Source: Marinospirillum perlucidum (GTDB lineage: Bacteria > Pseudomonadota > Gammaproteobacteria > Pseudomonadales > Halomonadaceae). Taken from it: a stretch of DNA of 64,000 nt. A model generated the notes under the pieces. The model had not been told where the DNA came from. It saw only the letters and a list, made by a program, of their open reading frames with translations, and made no database searches. This document shows positions 51,762 to 61,013 of the stretch, in pieces. The first letter of the stretch is position 1. Every line of letters starts with the position of its first letter. Location: NCBI RefSeq assembly GCF_003336805.1, contig NZ_QFWJ01000004.1, positions 124,001-188,000 on the forward strand. Reading direction: 5' to 3'. Position numbers and translations under genes: made by a program.

Positions 51762-52219
51762 TAGGGTTCGGAGGGGTCCGGTAGTTGGATTTCTCCGTGA
51801 TTGATCCTTTCTTGTAGTTGTTCAAAAAAGTCCTCCAGTCCTTTTTGCAGGTCTTCAATACTGGGGGCCCCGACCTTTTGGTAAACCGGCTCTTCTTCCA
51901 GTTGCTGCAAACGCCGATGTGAGAGGTTGCGCTTTAACTGATCGTGGCTGGCACTTCCTTCCAGTATTTTGAGCAAGCAGGCCAAGGCTTCGAGATTGAG
52001 GTCCTGGAGCAGTTGCTGGCGCTCACGGGGCGGCAGCAGCAGAAGACTGGATAGCTGGCGCTGGTAGTAGGTACGTAATAGCGCGTAGTTGCTGTCATCA
52101 CCCGGTAGTTGTTCATTGAGATCGGCCAGCAGCATCAGCGCAGCGTGCAGACTAAGTTTCCAGCTGATAAAACGATCTTTCAGATGAACCTGTTGTTCCT
52201 TGATAACTATGTCCAGCAT
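51755..52219 (-). CDS. Partner of the FliG-like protein; helical, unknown
   Basis: Protein of 154 aa, mostly alpha-helical, with no signal peptide or membrane segment. The middle (LLLPPRERQQLLQDLNLEALACLLKIL, with the run read in two helices) vaguely recalls the helical repeats of FliG middle domains, but this is weak. The C-terminal part is acidic. The ATG starts 3 nt after the stop of the FliG-like gene, so the two form an operon and probably act together. No function can be assigned. Confidence 0.55.
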   Translation of the reverse strand: MLDIVIKEQQVHLKDRFISWKLSLHAALMLLADLNEQLPGDDSNYALLRTYYQRQLSSLLLLPPRERQQLLQDLNLEALACLLKILEGSASHDQLKRNLSHRRLQQLEEEPVYQKVGAPSIEDLQKGLEDFFEQLQERINHGEIQLPDPSEPYY

Positions 52220-52222
52220 GGG

Positions 52223-52969
52223 TTAATGGCTCCTGTAGCTGGAAGAACGAAGTTTTTTGAGCAGATGGCTGATTTCCGACATAAGTTGACGAATTTCCTG
52301 CTCATTCAGGCGTTTGTCGGAAGTTTCCTGTTGGCGCTTGAAGCTTGAATCCAGGCCTTCCCGGCAGCGCTGGTTGACTTGTGTTAATGCCAGTTGATCT
52401 GTCAGATCCAGCAGTTGTAGGCGTGATGCTGAAGGTAATTCCTGCAGAAATTGCTGAAAAGCAGGCAGGGGTAGCTGCCCCAGGCGCTCCAGATAGTCTC
52501 TGGCCTTCTGGTGAATACCAGTAAAAACGCCTTCTGTTGCCAGAAGCGGTTCCAGGCTTTCCAGCGCGGGTAGAACCTGGCTCAGGGGAACCGGGCCCTG
52601 AACCTCAAGCTCTTCTCCCAGCTGTTGGGCGGTGCGGCGCGAGAGGAGTGAGAAGATTCTTTCGCTGATACCGGGAAGCTGGGCGCGTAGAAAACGAATC
52701 AGGGTAACCAGTTGGGATTTGGGATAAGCCTTGAGAGTGTTTTGCAACTGGCGGTCTTCCAGTTTTTCCAGGGCTTCAGCCAGAGGCTGGAGTTGCTTGA
52801 GACGTTTTTCCCGGGCATCGGTGGAGGGAGCGGGCTGCTCCAGAAAATAACCCAGTTTGGTGGCCAGTAGATCCCGGAAAGCCTCAGCTTCAGATTGGGT
52901 GAAACGGGCCGAGCAGGGGCCTAGTTCCAGGTAGAGCTCGTCGTCAGTAGTAATCAGTTGAGGTTTCAT
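52223..52969 (-). CDS. Orphan protein with a FliG C-terminal-like segment
   Basis: Cytoplasmic helical protein of 248 aa. Residues about 66-132 follow FliG: LEDRQLQNTLKAY corresponds to the DDRGIQRLLQEV helix, ISERIFSLLSRRTAQQL to LREKFLRNMSQRAADIL, and GEELEVQGPVPLSQV to RDDLANRGPVRLSQV. The rest (1-60 and 140-248) is helical and not recognised. No flagellar genes are nearby, so a role outside the motor switch or as a regulator of it is inferred. It is first in a two-gene operon, divergent from prfB. Confidence 0.65.
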   Translation of the reverse strand: MKPQLITTDDELYLELGPCSARFTQSEAEAFRDLLATKLGYFLEQPAPSTDAREKRLKQLQPLAEALEKLEDRQLQNTLKAYPKSQLVTLIRFLRAQLPGISERIFSLLSRRTAQQLGEELEVQGPVPLSQVLPALESLEPLLATEGVFTGIHQKARDYLERLGQLPLPAFQQFLQELPSASRLQLLDLTDQLALTQVNQRCREGLDSSFKRQQETSDKRLNEQEIRQLMSEISHLLKKLRSSSYRSH

Positions 52970-53055
52970 GATTTCCTTGTTGTGCTGCCATAGTAGGCTG
53001 AATACTACTAAGAATAACAGGCCTGTCAGCGACTGGTAAGGTGGAGTTGGCGTTC

Positions 53056-53070
53056 ACCCTTGGGTAGAAT
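53056..53070 (+). promoter_or_regulatory. Extended -10 promoter for prfB-lysS
   Basis: TTGGGTAGAATAGG gives TAGAAT at 53065-53070, about 55 nt before the prfB ATG. It is the third copy of the GGTAGAATAG word seen before glyA and nrdR. Confidence 0.45.
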
Positions 53071-53124
53071 AGGCGGTTTATTCCTGAATAGTGAATTTTC
53101 CAACGAGCTGGAGAAGCCAACCCC

Positions 53125-54223
53125 ATGCTGGAAATCAACCCGCTGGTATCCCTGATCAAAGACATGCAAGAACGCACCGACGTTCTTAGGGGGTATCTTT
53201 GACTATGCTGAAAAGAAAGACCGTCTAGAAGAAGTCACCCGCGAACTGGAACAGCCGGATATCTGGAACGAACCTGACCGGGCCCAGGCTCTGGGTAAAG
53301 AGCGTTCGCAACTGGAAACCATTGTGAACACTCTGGAAGCCCTGGATCAAGGGCTGGTGGATACTCTGGATATCCTGGAACTGGCGGCTGCCGAAGATGA
53401 CGAAGGCACCGTAAATGAAGCTGAAGCTGATCTGGCTGATCTGCAAAAACAGCTGGAAAGCCTGGAGTTTCGTCGCATGTTTTCCGGGGAAATGGACCCG
53501 GCCAACTGCTTTGTGGATATTCAGTCCGGTTCCGGCGGTACCGAGGCTCAGGACTGGTCGGAAATGCTGCTGCGCATGTACCTGCGCTGGTGTGACCAGC
53601 ATGGCTTCAAGGCCGAGCTGGTGGAAGCCTCTGCCGGTGATGTGGCTGGTATTAAATCGGCGACCATCCGCGTGGAAGGCGAATATGCCTTTGGCTGGCT
53701 GAGAACCGAAACCGGCGTTCATCGCCTGGTTCGCAAGAGTCCTTTTGATTCCGGTGGTCGTCGCCACACTTCCTTTGCTTCCGTGTTTGTTTCCCCGGAA
53801 GTGGATGACAGCTTTGAAATCGATATCAATCCGGCCGATCTGCGTATTGATGTTTACCGCGCCTCCGGTGCGGGCGGTCAGCACGTTAACAGAACTGAAT
53901 CGGCGGTCAGGATTACTCACCTGCCCACCAATACCGTGGTGGCCTGTCAGTCCGGACGTTCCCAGCACCAGAACAAAGACTTCGCCATGAAGCAGCTGAA
54001 GTCGCGCTTGTACGAGCTGGAAATGCAAAAGCGCAATGCCGAAAAACAAAAGCTGGAAGATTCCAAGGCCGATATCGGCTGGGGCAGTCAGATCCGTTCC
54101 TATGTGCTGGATGATTCACGCATCAAGGATCTGCGTACCGGGATTGAAAACCGTAATACCCAGGCCGTGCTGGATGGGGACCTGGACAAATTTATTGAAG
54201 CCAGTCTTAAGCAGGGGCTATAA
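53125..54223 (+). CDS. prfB: Peptide chain release factor 2, made by programmed +1 frameshift
   Basis: Release factor for UGA and UAA stops, 365 aa, the E. coli length. The first 25 codons run from ATG 53125 to CTT 53197-53199, where an in-frame TGA (53200-53202) interrupts. Shifting by +1 at CTTTGAC continues from GAC 53201 to the TAA at 54221. Domain features are the SPF tripeptide for stop-codon reading ([11 protein letters not shown]) and GGQ at 250-252 for peptidyl-tRNA hydrolysis. Low RF2 raises frameshifting and so raises RF2, the known autoregulation. It is followed 5 nt later by lysS, as in E. coli. Confidence 0.97.
53188..53203 (+). promoter_or_regulatory. Programmed +1 frameshift site of prfB
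   Basis: AGGGGGTATCTTTGAC: the internal Shine-Dalgarno-like AGGGGG (53188-53193), a 3-nt spacer and CTT-TGA-C. This is identical to the classical E. coli signal. The ribosome slips from CTT onto TTT and resumes at GAC. Confidence 0.97.
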
Positions 54224-54228
54224 ACAAA

Positions 54229-55704
54229 ATGACTGAAGACGATAACAAGTTGATTGCTGAGCGCCGCGCCAAGCTGGCTGCCAGACGTGAAGCCGGTAAC
54301 GCCTTTCCCAACCACCTGCGTCGCGATGCCTATGCGGCTGATCTGCAGAAAGAGTTGGGTGACAAGGAAAAACCCGAGCTGGAAGAACTCAATCGCCCCG
54401 CCAAGGTGGCTGGTCGCATCCTGCGTAAACGCGGTCCCTTTATTGTCATCCAGGATGTCAGTGGTCAAATCCAGCTGTATGTGGATAAAAAAGGTCTGGA
54501 TGAAGACCAGAAAGAAGATATCAAGACCTGGGATCTGGGTGATCTGGTCTATGCCGAAGGTCCGGTTCATAAATCCGGCAAGGGCGATCTTTACATCCAT
54601 ATCGTCAAAAGCCAGCTGCTGACCAAAAGCCTGCGTCCTCTGCCCGACAAGTTTCACGGTCTGGCCGACCAGGAGATGCGCTACCGCCAGCGCTATGTGG
54701 ATCTGATTGTTAACCCCGAATCCCGTGATGCTTTTGTGGTGCGCTCACGTGTCATCAGCGGTATCCGCCGTTTTATGGAAACACGCGGTTTCATGGAGGT
54801 GGAAACCCCCATGTTGCAGACGATTCCCGGTGGCGCCACAGCACGTCCTTTTATCACCCATCATAATGCCCTGGATCAGGACATGTACCTGAGGATTGCC
54901 CCCGAGCTTTACCTCAAGCGACTGGTCGTGGGTGGTTTCGAGCAGGTTTACGAAATTAACCGTAACTTCCGCAATGAAGGCCTGTCGACGCGGCATAACC
55001 CGGAATTCACCATGCTGGAATTCTACTGGGCCTATGCCGATTACAACCAGTTGATGGATCTGACCGAAGAAATGCTGCGAACTCTGGCCGATGACGTCCT
55101 GGGCAGCAGTCAGCTGCACTACCAGGGTGAAGACTATGACTTCGGTAAGCCTTTCCAGCGTTTGACCATGACCGAAGCCGTGGTTGAGTACGGTGATGGC
55201 ATCTCTGCTGATCAGTTGCAGGATCGTGAGGGCGTTGCGGCCCTGGCCAAACAGCTCAAGCTGGAAATCAAGGATTCCTGGGGCTGGGGTCGTATTCTGA
55301 CCGAGATCTTTGAAGAGGTGGCCGAAGAGAAATTGCGTCAGCCCACCTTTATCACCGAATATCCTGCCGAGGTTTCACCGCTGGCGCGCCGCAACGATGA
55401 CAAGCCGGAAGTGACTGACCGCTTTGAATTCTTTGTTGGCGGGCGTGAAATTGCCAATGGCTTCTCGGAGTTGAACGACGCTGAAGATCAGCGCGATCGC
55501 TTCCTGGAGCAGGTCGCTGAAAAAGAGGCGGGCGATGATGAAGCCATGTTCTTTGATGCCGATTATATTCGTGCTCTGGAATATGGTCTGCCGCCCACTG
55601 CTGGTGAAGGGATCGGTATCGACCGCCTGGTAATGCTGTTTACCGATTCGCCGTCGATTCGGGATGTGCTCCTCTTCCCGGCCATGCGCCCGGAAGTGGA
55701 ATAA
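54229..55704 (+). CDS. lysS: Lysyl-tRNA synthetase, class II
   Basis: Cytoplasmic enzyme of 491 aa that charges tRNA-Lys. The N-terminal OB-fold anticodon domain covers about 55-150. The class II motifs follow: motif 2 [25 protein letters not shown] (core FRNEG) and motif 3 [13 protein letters not shown] near the C-terminus. Length is a little shorter than E. coli LysS (505). It is cotranscribed with prfB and ends at a bidirectional terminator. Confidence 0.97.
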   Translation: MTEDDNKLIAERRAKLAARREAGNAFPNHLRRDAYAADLQKELGDKEKPELEELNRPAKVAGRILRKRGPFIVIQDVSGQIQLYVDKKGLDEDQKEDIKTWDLGDLVYAEGPVHKSGKGDLYIHIVKSQLLTKSLRPLPDKFHGLADQEMRYRQRYVDLIVNPESRDAFVVRSRVISGIRRFMETRGFMEVETPMLQTIPGGATARPFITHHNALDQDMYLRIAPELYLKRLVVGGFEQVYEINRNFRNEGLSTRHNPEFTMLEFYWAYADYNQLMDLTEEMLRTLADDVLGSSQLHYQGEDYDFGKPFQRLTMTEAVVEYGDGISADQLQDREGVAALAKQLKLEIKDSWGWGRILTEIFEEVAEEKLRQPTFITEYPAEVSPLARRNDDKPEVTDRFEFFVGGREIANGFSELNDAEDQRDRFLEQVAEKEAGDDEAMFFDADYIRALEYGLPPTAGEGIGIDRLVMLFTDSPSIRDVLLFPAMRPEVE

Positions 55705-55721
55705 CGGCCTGGCAGCAGACG

Positions 55722-55756
55722 AAAAAAACCGGCCCCTTGAAGGAGCCGGTTTTTTT
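55722..55756. terminator. Bidirectional Rho-independent terminator between lysS and ppx
   Basis: Stem ACCGGCCCCT/AGGAGCCGGT with one mismatch, flanked by A7 on the left and T7 on the right, so it works for both convergent genes. Confidence 0.93.
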
Positions 55757-55767
55757 ATGGGTGATGA

Positions 55768-57279
55768 TTATTCGTAAACCAGTTCAAAGCCAACATTGTT
55801 CAGCCACTTGGCTTCCTGCTGAAGATCGTTCATCAACAGCGGTTGGTTTTCCAGCCAGCCTTGGGGAAAACGCAGGTACATGGTTTCCTTCGATTGGCTG
55901 TTATCCAGTTCCAGAGTGAAATCCAGAAGAGGACTGTCAGGGCGGCTGTGATGCAGGAGTACGGCCAGGCGCAAAAGGCGGGCCAGGCGTTGTAGTTTGA
56001 GCTGGTATTCAGGGGCAAAGCTCTTGAACTCGTTGGCGGGAAATTTACGCCGGTGAGCACGAACCAGTACGGCCAGAATTTGCTGTTGCTGGCGGGTAAA
56101 GCCGGCCAGATCAGCATAGGTCAGCAGGTAGGCACCATGCTTGTGATACTGGGTGTGAGCGACATTCAGGCCGATTTCATGTAGCTGGGCAGCCCAGCGC
56201 AGCTTGTTGCTCCAGCTGGGATGGCTCAGGCCCCAGGCGCGTGCCACCTGATCCAGACCCTTGAGCGCAGCCTGGCAGACCAGATCACTTTGTTGCTGAT
56301 CCACTTGAAAGCGCTCCATCAGGGAGCCGACCGTACGATCACGGATATCCTGATCGGTGCCGGTGCCCGCCAGTTCGTAAAGCAGACCCTCACGCAGCGC
56401 CCCCTCGGCATAGTGCATTTCCTGAAGTTGCAGGGCCTCAAAGAAGGCAGAGGTGATGGCTAGCCCGGCTGCTATGACCTTGGCTCTATCCTCACGCATG
56501 CCAAAGCGCACCCAGCCGCGTGTCGACTTGGTCTTGAAGAGTTCTTTTTCCAGCTCATGCAGGTTTTTGGGCGTCAGAGGAGCAAATTCCCCCTTACCCA
56601 CGACGAGCGACAGGGTTTTCAGGGTGCCGGAGCTGCCCTGTACCCGCTCCCAGCCGTGAGCCAGAAAGGATTTCTGGATATGCAGCAGCTCGCTGAGAGC
56701 GGCCAAACGTGCCTTTTGATAATTCTGTTCGCTGAAATTGCCATCGCCAAAAAATTGCTGGGTGTAGCTGACACAGCCCATGTGCAGGCTTTCCAGCAGG
56801 CGAGGTTCCCCACCTTCACCGGCAATAAATTCGGTACTGCCGCCGCCGATATCGATGACCAGACGTTTTTGATCAAACTTGGGGGAGGTGTGCACCACTC
56901 CAGCATAAATCAGACGGGCTTCCTCGCGGCCGGCAATCACTTCGATGGAAGTCCCTAGCAGTTCCTGGGCTCGGGTAATGAATTCCCCGGAGTTACGTGC
57001 AGCCCTTAAGGCATTGGTGCCCACAGCCCTGACCTGGTTTTCTTCCAGTCCCTGGATAAAGGGGGCCATCCGCTCCAGGCATTCCAGTCCACGCTGCTGA
57101 GCTTCTTCGCTCAGATAGCCGCGTTCATCCAGTCCTGCAGCCAGCTGAACCTTTTCGCCCAGGCGTTTGAGCAGGCTGAGTTCCCCTTTGATTTTGCGGG
57201 CCAGCACCAGATGAAAACTGTTGGAACCCAAATCCAGTGCGGCCAGGGTCGAGCCTTCGGGTAGCGAAGCGTCTGCCAT
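55768..57279 (-). CDS. ppx: Exopolyphosphatase / guanosine pentaphosphatase (Ppx/GppA)
   Basis: Cytoplasmic phosphatase of 503 aa acting on polyphosphate and/or pppGpp. The ASKHA fold shows DLGSNSFHL near residue 16 and the phosphate loop IDIGGGSTE. A C-terminal HD-like helical domain (about 320-503; AAQLHEIGLNVAH) follows. Ppx and GppA cannot be separated safely by eye; length and the HD domain fit Ppx. The gene is divergent from trxA, as in Pseudomonas and E. coli relatives. Confidence 0.92.
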   Translation of the reverse strand: MADASLPEGSTLAALDLGSNSFHLVLARKIKGELSLLKRLGEKVQLAAGLDERGYLSEEAQQRGLECLERMAPFIQGLEENQVRAVGTNALRAARNSGEFITRAQELLGTSIEVIAGREEARLIYAGVVHTSPKFDQKRLVIDIGGGSTEFIAGEGGEPRLLESLHMGCVSYTQQFFGDGNFSEQNYQKARLAALSELLHIQKSFLAHGWERVQGSSGTLKTLSLVVGKGEFAPLTPKNLHELEKELFKTKSTRGWVRFGMREDRAKVIAAGLAITSAFFEALQLQEMHYAEGALREGLLYELAGTGTDQDIRDRTVGSLMERFQVDQQQSDLVCQAALKGLDQVARAWGLSHPSWSNKLRWAAQLHEIGLNVAHTQYHKHGAYLLTYADLAGFTRQQQQILAVLVRAHRRKFPANEFKSFAPEYQLKLQRLARLLRLAVLLHHSRPDSPLLDFTLELDNSQSKETMYLRFPQGWLENQPLLMNDLQQEAKWLNNVGFELVYE

Positions 57280-57437
57280 AATTATCTTGTTTCCAATAGA
57301 CGTTTAAAGTGGTCTGTTGGCTGGTAAAGATAGCATTAAAAACATGAAGATTATATTTCTTCAGGCTTTAGGTGGTGGATAGAGGGTGCTATGATAATCG
57401 AGATACTTGGTTTAATACCGCTTAGGAGTGTACAGAG

Positions 57438-57764
57438 ATGAGTTCCAATATCGTTAATGTCAGTGATGCCAGTTTTGAGGAAGAGGTGCTTCAATCAGAG
57501 GTTCCCGTTCTGGTTGATTACTGGGCAGAGTGGTGCGGTCCCTGCAAGATGATCGCTCCGGTTCTGGAAGAAGTTGCCAGTGAATACGAAGATCGCCTCA
57601 AGGTCTGCAAGCTGAATATTGACGAAAATACAGACACACCGGCTAAATTTGGCATCCGTGGCATTCCGACCCTGATGGTCTTCAAGGGTGGTAAGTCCGA
57701 AGCCACGAAAGTCGGCGCCCTGTCGAAATCCCAGCTGACCAGCTTTATCGACGAAACTCTGTAA
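57438..57764 (+). CDS. trxA: Thioredoxin 1
   Basis: Cytoplasmic disulfide reductase of 108 aa with active site WCGPCK (Cys33, Cys36), the cis-Pro in RGIPTLM and the C-terminal helix SQLTSFIDETL. TrxA between ppx/gppA and rho is a classic gammaproteobacterial order. AGGAGT precedes the ATG. Confidence 0.97.
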   Translation: MSSNIVNVSDASFEEEVLQSEVPVLVDYWAEWCGPCKMIAPVLEEVASEYEDRLKVCKLNIDENTDTPAKFGIRGIPTLMVFKGGKSEATKVGALSKSQLTSFIDETL

Positions 57765-57773
57765 AGCTTCCCG

Positions 57774-57824
57774 GGTCTAGTACTTGCAATTTCTTACATT
57801 AAGGGCTTGCGTACTAGACCTTTT
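57774..57824 (+). terminator. Long-loop stem after trxA
   Basis: GGTCTAGTAC (57774-57783) and GTACTAGACC (57811-57820) form a perfect 10-bp stem around a 27-nt loop and are followed by TTTTCT. The stem is convincing; the large loop makes terminator function less certain. Confidence 0.5.
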
Positions 57825-58138
57825 CTAAGGCAAGATAAGGCTGCTCTGCGCGGCTCCACTATCTTTGCGTAGAGAGAAAAGAATTACTCTTAAAGTCAGA
57901 GGCCCTGTCTCTGATGAGGTCATCATAATCCGGCCTGCCCCAAGACCCCTGAGTCAATCAGCAATTTCCGGTCTTCAATAACCGCCACTGTTTTATTAAC
58001 TGGCAAGTGTTAGCCTGAAGGTTCCTGTGCAGTTGTAGACTCAACATCTCATTTGCCTTGCGTGCAAGTCGGAATTAATTATCCACTCCGTAAAAAAAGC
58101 GGAAATATTACTCCTGGCAAGATCACCATATAAAACCC
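57825..58138 (+). other. Long rho leader region
   Basis: About 314 nt between the post-trxA stem and rho. No ORF with a ribosome site is visible. The region is C-rich in places (GGCCTGCCCCAAGACCCCTG near 57930), as expected of Rho-utilisation sequence. Rho synthesis is autoregulated by leader attenuation in E. coli, so the same is likely here (inference). Confidence 0.5.
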
Positions 58139-59398
58139 ATGAATCTGACCGAATTAAAGCAGAAATCCGTCCCTGAACTAATGGAAATCGCCAACGAAAT
58201 GGGCATAGAACACGTTGCCCGTTCTCGTAAACAAGACATTATTTTTGCCGTACTCAAGCGGCACGCCAAGAGCGGTGAAGACATCTACGGCGATGGTGTC
58301 CTGGAAATACTCCAAGATGGCTTTGGGTTTCTGCGCTCGTCAGATTCCTCTTATCTGGCCGGCCCTGATGATATCTATGTGTCCCCCAGCCAGATTCGCC
58401 GATTTAATTTACGCAAGGGCGACAGTATTTCCGGCAAAATACGTCCTCCCAAAGACAGTGAACGCTATTTTGCCCTCCTAAAAGTTGATTCCATCAATTT
58501 TGACCGCCCCGACAACGCCAAGCATAAAATCCTCTTTGAAAACCTGACTCCCCTCTTCCCCGACTCCCGCTTGATTATGGAAGTGGGTAACGGTTCCAGC
58601 GAAGACCTGACAGCACGGATTATCGATCTGGTTTCCCCCATCGGTAAGGGGCAACGGGGTCTGATCGTTTCCCCGCCCAAAGCGGGTAAAACCCTGATGC
58701 TGCAGAATGTTGCCAATTCCATCAAACGCAACAATCCAGAATGTCATCTGATTGTTCTGCTGATTGACGAGCGTCCGGAAGAAGTGACCGAAATGCAGCG
58801 TACTGTGCGTGGCGAAGTGGTTGCATCGACCTTTGATGAGCCGCCTGCACGTCACGTACAGGTCGCGGAAATGGTCATTGAAAAGGCCAAGCGTCTGGTT
58901 GAACACAAGCTGGATGTGGTCATCCTGCTGGATTCTATCACTCGTCTGGCCCGCGCCTACAACACCGTAGTGCCCAGCTCCGGCAAGGTACTGACCGGTG
59001 GTGTGGATGCCCATGCCCTGGAAAAACCCAAGCGTTTCTTCGGTGCTGCCCGTAATATCGAAGAAGGCGGCAGTCTGACTATCATGGCGACTGCCCTGGT
59101 TGATACCGGTTCCAAAATGGATGAAGTTATCTATGAGGAATTCAAGGGTACCGGCAATATGGAAGTCCACCTGGACCGTAAAGTGGCCGAGAAGCGGGTT
59201 TACCCGGCGATCAATATCCGCCGCTCCGGCACCCGCCGTGAAGACCTCCTGGCGACTGAAGAAGAGCTGCAGCGCATGTGGATACTGCGCAAGCTGCTTA
59301 ACCCCATGGAAGATGTTGCCGCAACCGAATTCCTGGTGGATCGTCTCAAGGACACTAAAACCAATGTGGAATTCTTCGAGGCTATGAAGCGCAAGTAA
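58139..59398 (+). CDS. rho: Transcription termination factor Rho
   Basis: RNA-dependent hexameric helicase of 419 aa, exactly the E. coli length. The N-terminal helical and CSD-like RNA-binding domain (about 1-125; DGFGFLRS) precedes the Walker A region [12 protein letters not shown] and Walker [17 protein letters not shown]. The Q-loop and R-loop are also recognisable. It has a long untranslated leader. Confidence 0.98.
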   Translation: MNLTELKQKSVPELMEIANEMGIEHVARSRKQDIIFAVLKRHAKSGEDIYGDGVLEILQDGFGFLRSSDSSYLAGPDDIYVSPSQIRRFNLRKGDSISGKIRPPKDSERYFALLKVDSINFDRPDNAKHKILFENLTPLFPDSRLIMEVGNGSSEDLTARIIDLVSPIGKGQRGLIVSPPKAGKTLMLQNVANSIKRNNPECHLIVLLIDERPEEVTEMQRTVRGEVVASTFDEPPARHVQVAEMVIEKAKRLVEHKLDVVILLDSITRLARAYNTVVPSSGKVLTGGVDAHALEKPKRFFGAARNIEEGGSLTIMATALVDTGSKMDEVIYEEFKGTGNMEVHLDRKVAEKRVYPAINIRRSGTRREDLLATEEELQRMWILRKLLNPMEDVAATEFLVDRLKDTKTNVEFFEAMKRK

Positions 59399-59401
59399 TA
59401 A

Positions 59402-59453
59402 GTGGGAGCGCAGCCCTCTGCGTGAAAAGATCGTGCGCAGAGCGAACTCCCAC
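59402..59453. repeat. REP/REPIN-like inverted repeat
   Basis: GTGGGAG (59402-59408) pairs with CTCCCAC (59447-59453) and, inside, CTCTGCG pairs with CGCAGAG. The GTGGGAGCG ... CGAACTCCCAC wording resembles Pseudomonas-type REP ends arranged head-to-head. It is the only copy in this window. Confidence 0.6.
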
Positions 59454-59476
59454 ATGCGATCTTCCAGATATAAAAC

Positions 59477-59503
59477 AAGGCAAGCCCCAGGGCTTGCCTT
59501 TTG
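59477..59503 (+). terminator. Rho-independent terminator after rho
   Basis: A 10-bp stem, AAGGCAAGCC/GGCTTGCCTT, with a 4-nt loop and a short TTG tail; ends the rho message before ubiD. Confidence 0.8.
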
Positions 59504-59526
59504 TCCATTAAGAGGCAGAAAATCCC

Positions 59527-61005
59527 ATGAAATATAAGGATTTGCGCGATTTTATCAGTCAGTTGGAAGCCCGCGGTCTGCTCAAGCGCGTGACCCAGGA
59601 AATCGACCCCCACCTGGAAATGACGGAAATTGCCGACCGCACTCTGAGAGCGGGCGGGCCAGCTATCCTTTTTGAGAACCCCAAGGGCCATGCTACACCG
59701 GTGCTGGCTAACCTGTTCGGCACCCCGGAAAGAGTCGCTTTGGGCATGGGGGCAGAATCCCTGGAAGCCCTGCGCGAAATCGGCAAGCTGCTGGCCTACC
59801 TGAAGGAACCCGATCCCCCCAAGGGCATGAAGGATGCCTGGGAAAAACTGCCTATTTTCAAAAAAGTGCTCAGCATGAGCCCCAAGGTGGTGAAAAAAGC
59901 TCCCTGCCAGGAAGTCGTGGAAGAAGGCGAAGACGTGGATCTCTACCGCCTGCCCATCATGCACTGCTGGCCGGGCGACGCCGCACCCCTGGTTACCTGG
60001 CCGCTGGTGATTACCCAGAACGAAAAGAAGGGGCGGGAAAATCTGGGCATTTACCGTCAACAACTGCTGGGTAAGAACAAACTGATCATGCGCTGGCTGG
60101 CACATCGTGGCGGGGCGCTGGACTACCAGAAATTCTGCCGTGAAAATCCCGGTCAGCGTTTTCCCGTCTGTGTGGCCCTGGGTGCTGATCCGGCCACGAT
60201 TCTGGGGGCAGTGACGCCGGTTCCCGATACCCTGTCCGAATATGCTTTTGCCGGGCTTTTACGCGATAGCAAGACAGAACTGGTGAAATCCCTGGGCTCT
60301 GATCTAAGGGTACCTGCCTCGGCGGAAATCGTGCTGGAAGGCTATATCCAACCGGGCGAAACCGCCCCTGAAGGCCCCTTTGGTGATCACACGGGTTACT
60401 ACAATGAAGTGGATGACTTCCCCGTTTTTACAGTTGAGCGGGTGACGCGTCGGCGGGATGCCATCTATCATTCAACCTATACGGGACGTCCACCGGATGA
60501 ACCGGCTGTTCTGGGTGTGGCCCTGAATGAAGTGTTTGTACCCATTTTGCAGAAGCAGTTTCCGGAAATCGTGGATTTTTATCTGCCGCCGGAAGGCTGT
60601 TCCTATCGGATGGCGGTAGTGACCATTCGCAAGCAGTATCCGGGACATGCCAAGCGGGTGATGTTGGGTGTCTGGAGCTTTTTGCGCCAGTTTATGTACA
60701 CCAAGTTTGTCGTGGTCACCGATGATGACGTCAATGCCCGTGACTGGAAGGATGTGATCTGGGCCATGACCACACGCATGGACCCGGCCAGGGACACGGT
60801 AATGATCGAAAATACACCGATTGATTATCTGGATTTTGCATCTCCGGTCTCGGGTCTGGGTTCCAAAATGGGACTGGATGCCACCAACAAATGGCCGGGC
60901 GAAACCGATCGTGAATGGGGAACGCCCATCGTCATGGATTCAGCAGTCAAGGACCGGGTCGATGCCATCTGGGACCAACTGGGTCTGGACACAAGCCAAA
61001 GCTAA
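59527..61005 (+). CDS. ubiD: 3-octaprenyl-4-hydroxybenzoate carboxy-lyase UbiD
   Basis: Prenylated-FMN-dependent decarboxylase of 492 aa in ubiquinone synthesis. [17 protein letters not shown] at the N-terminus, the catalytic Glu-containing segment [12 protein letters not shown] and [18 protein letters not shown] are clear family marks. It needs prFMN made by UbiX, which is not in the window. The next gene, a flavin reductase, starts 8 nt after the stop, as in the ubiD-fre pairing of E. coli. Confidence 0.96.
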   Translation: MKYKDLRDFISQLEARGLLKRVTQEIDPHLEMTEIADRTLRAGGPAILFENPKGHATPVLANLFGTPERVALGMGAESLEALREIGKLLAYLKEPDPPKGMKDAWEKLPIFKKVLSMSPKVVKKAPCQEVVEEGEDVDLYRLPIMHCWPGDAAPLVTWPLVITQNEKKGRENLGIYRQQLLGKNKLIMRWLAHRGGALDYQKFCRENPGQRFPVCVALGADPATILGAVTPVPDTLSEYAFAGLLRDSKTELVKSLGSDLRVPASAEIVLEGYIQPGETAPEGPFGDHTGYYNEVDDFPVFTVERVTRRRDAIYHSTYTGRPPDEPAVLGVALNEVFVPILQKQFPEIVDFYLPPEGCSYRMAVVTIRKQYPGHAKRVMLGVWSFLRQFMYTKFVVVTDDDVNARDWKDVIWAMTTRMDPARDTVMIENTPIDYLDFASPVSGLGSKMGLDATNKWPGETDREWGTPIVMDSAVKDRVDAIWDQLGLDTSQS

Positions 61006-61013
61006 GGAAGTAT

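Noticed and set aside
53125-53202. prfB broken by a premature stop
   Set aside because: The TGA lies in the canonical programmed frameshift signal and both parts are intact.
53225-54049. Minus-strand open frame antisense to prfB
   Set aside because: Shadow of prfB; no domain and composition typical of antisense frames.
58478-59455. Long minus-strand open frame (325 codons) antisense to rho
   Set aside because: Shadow of the rho reading frame with His/Gln-rich low-complexity translation.
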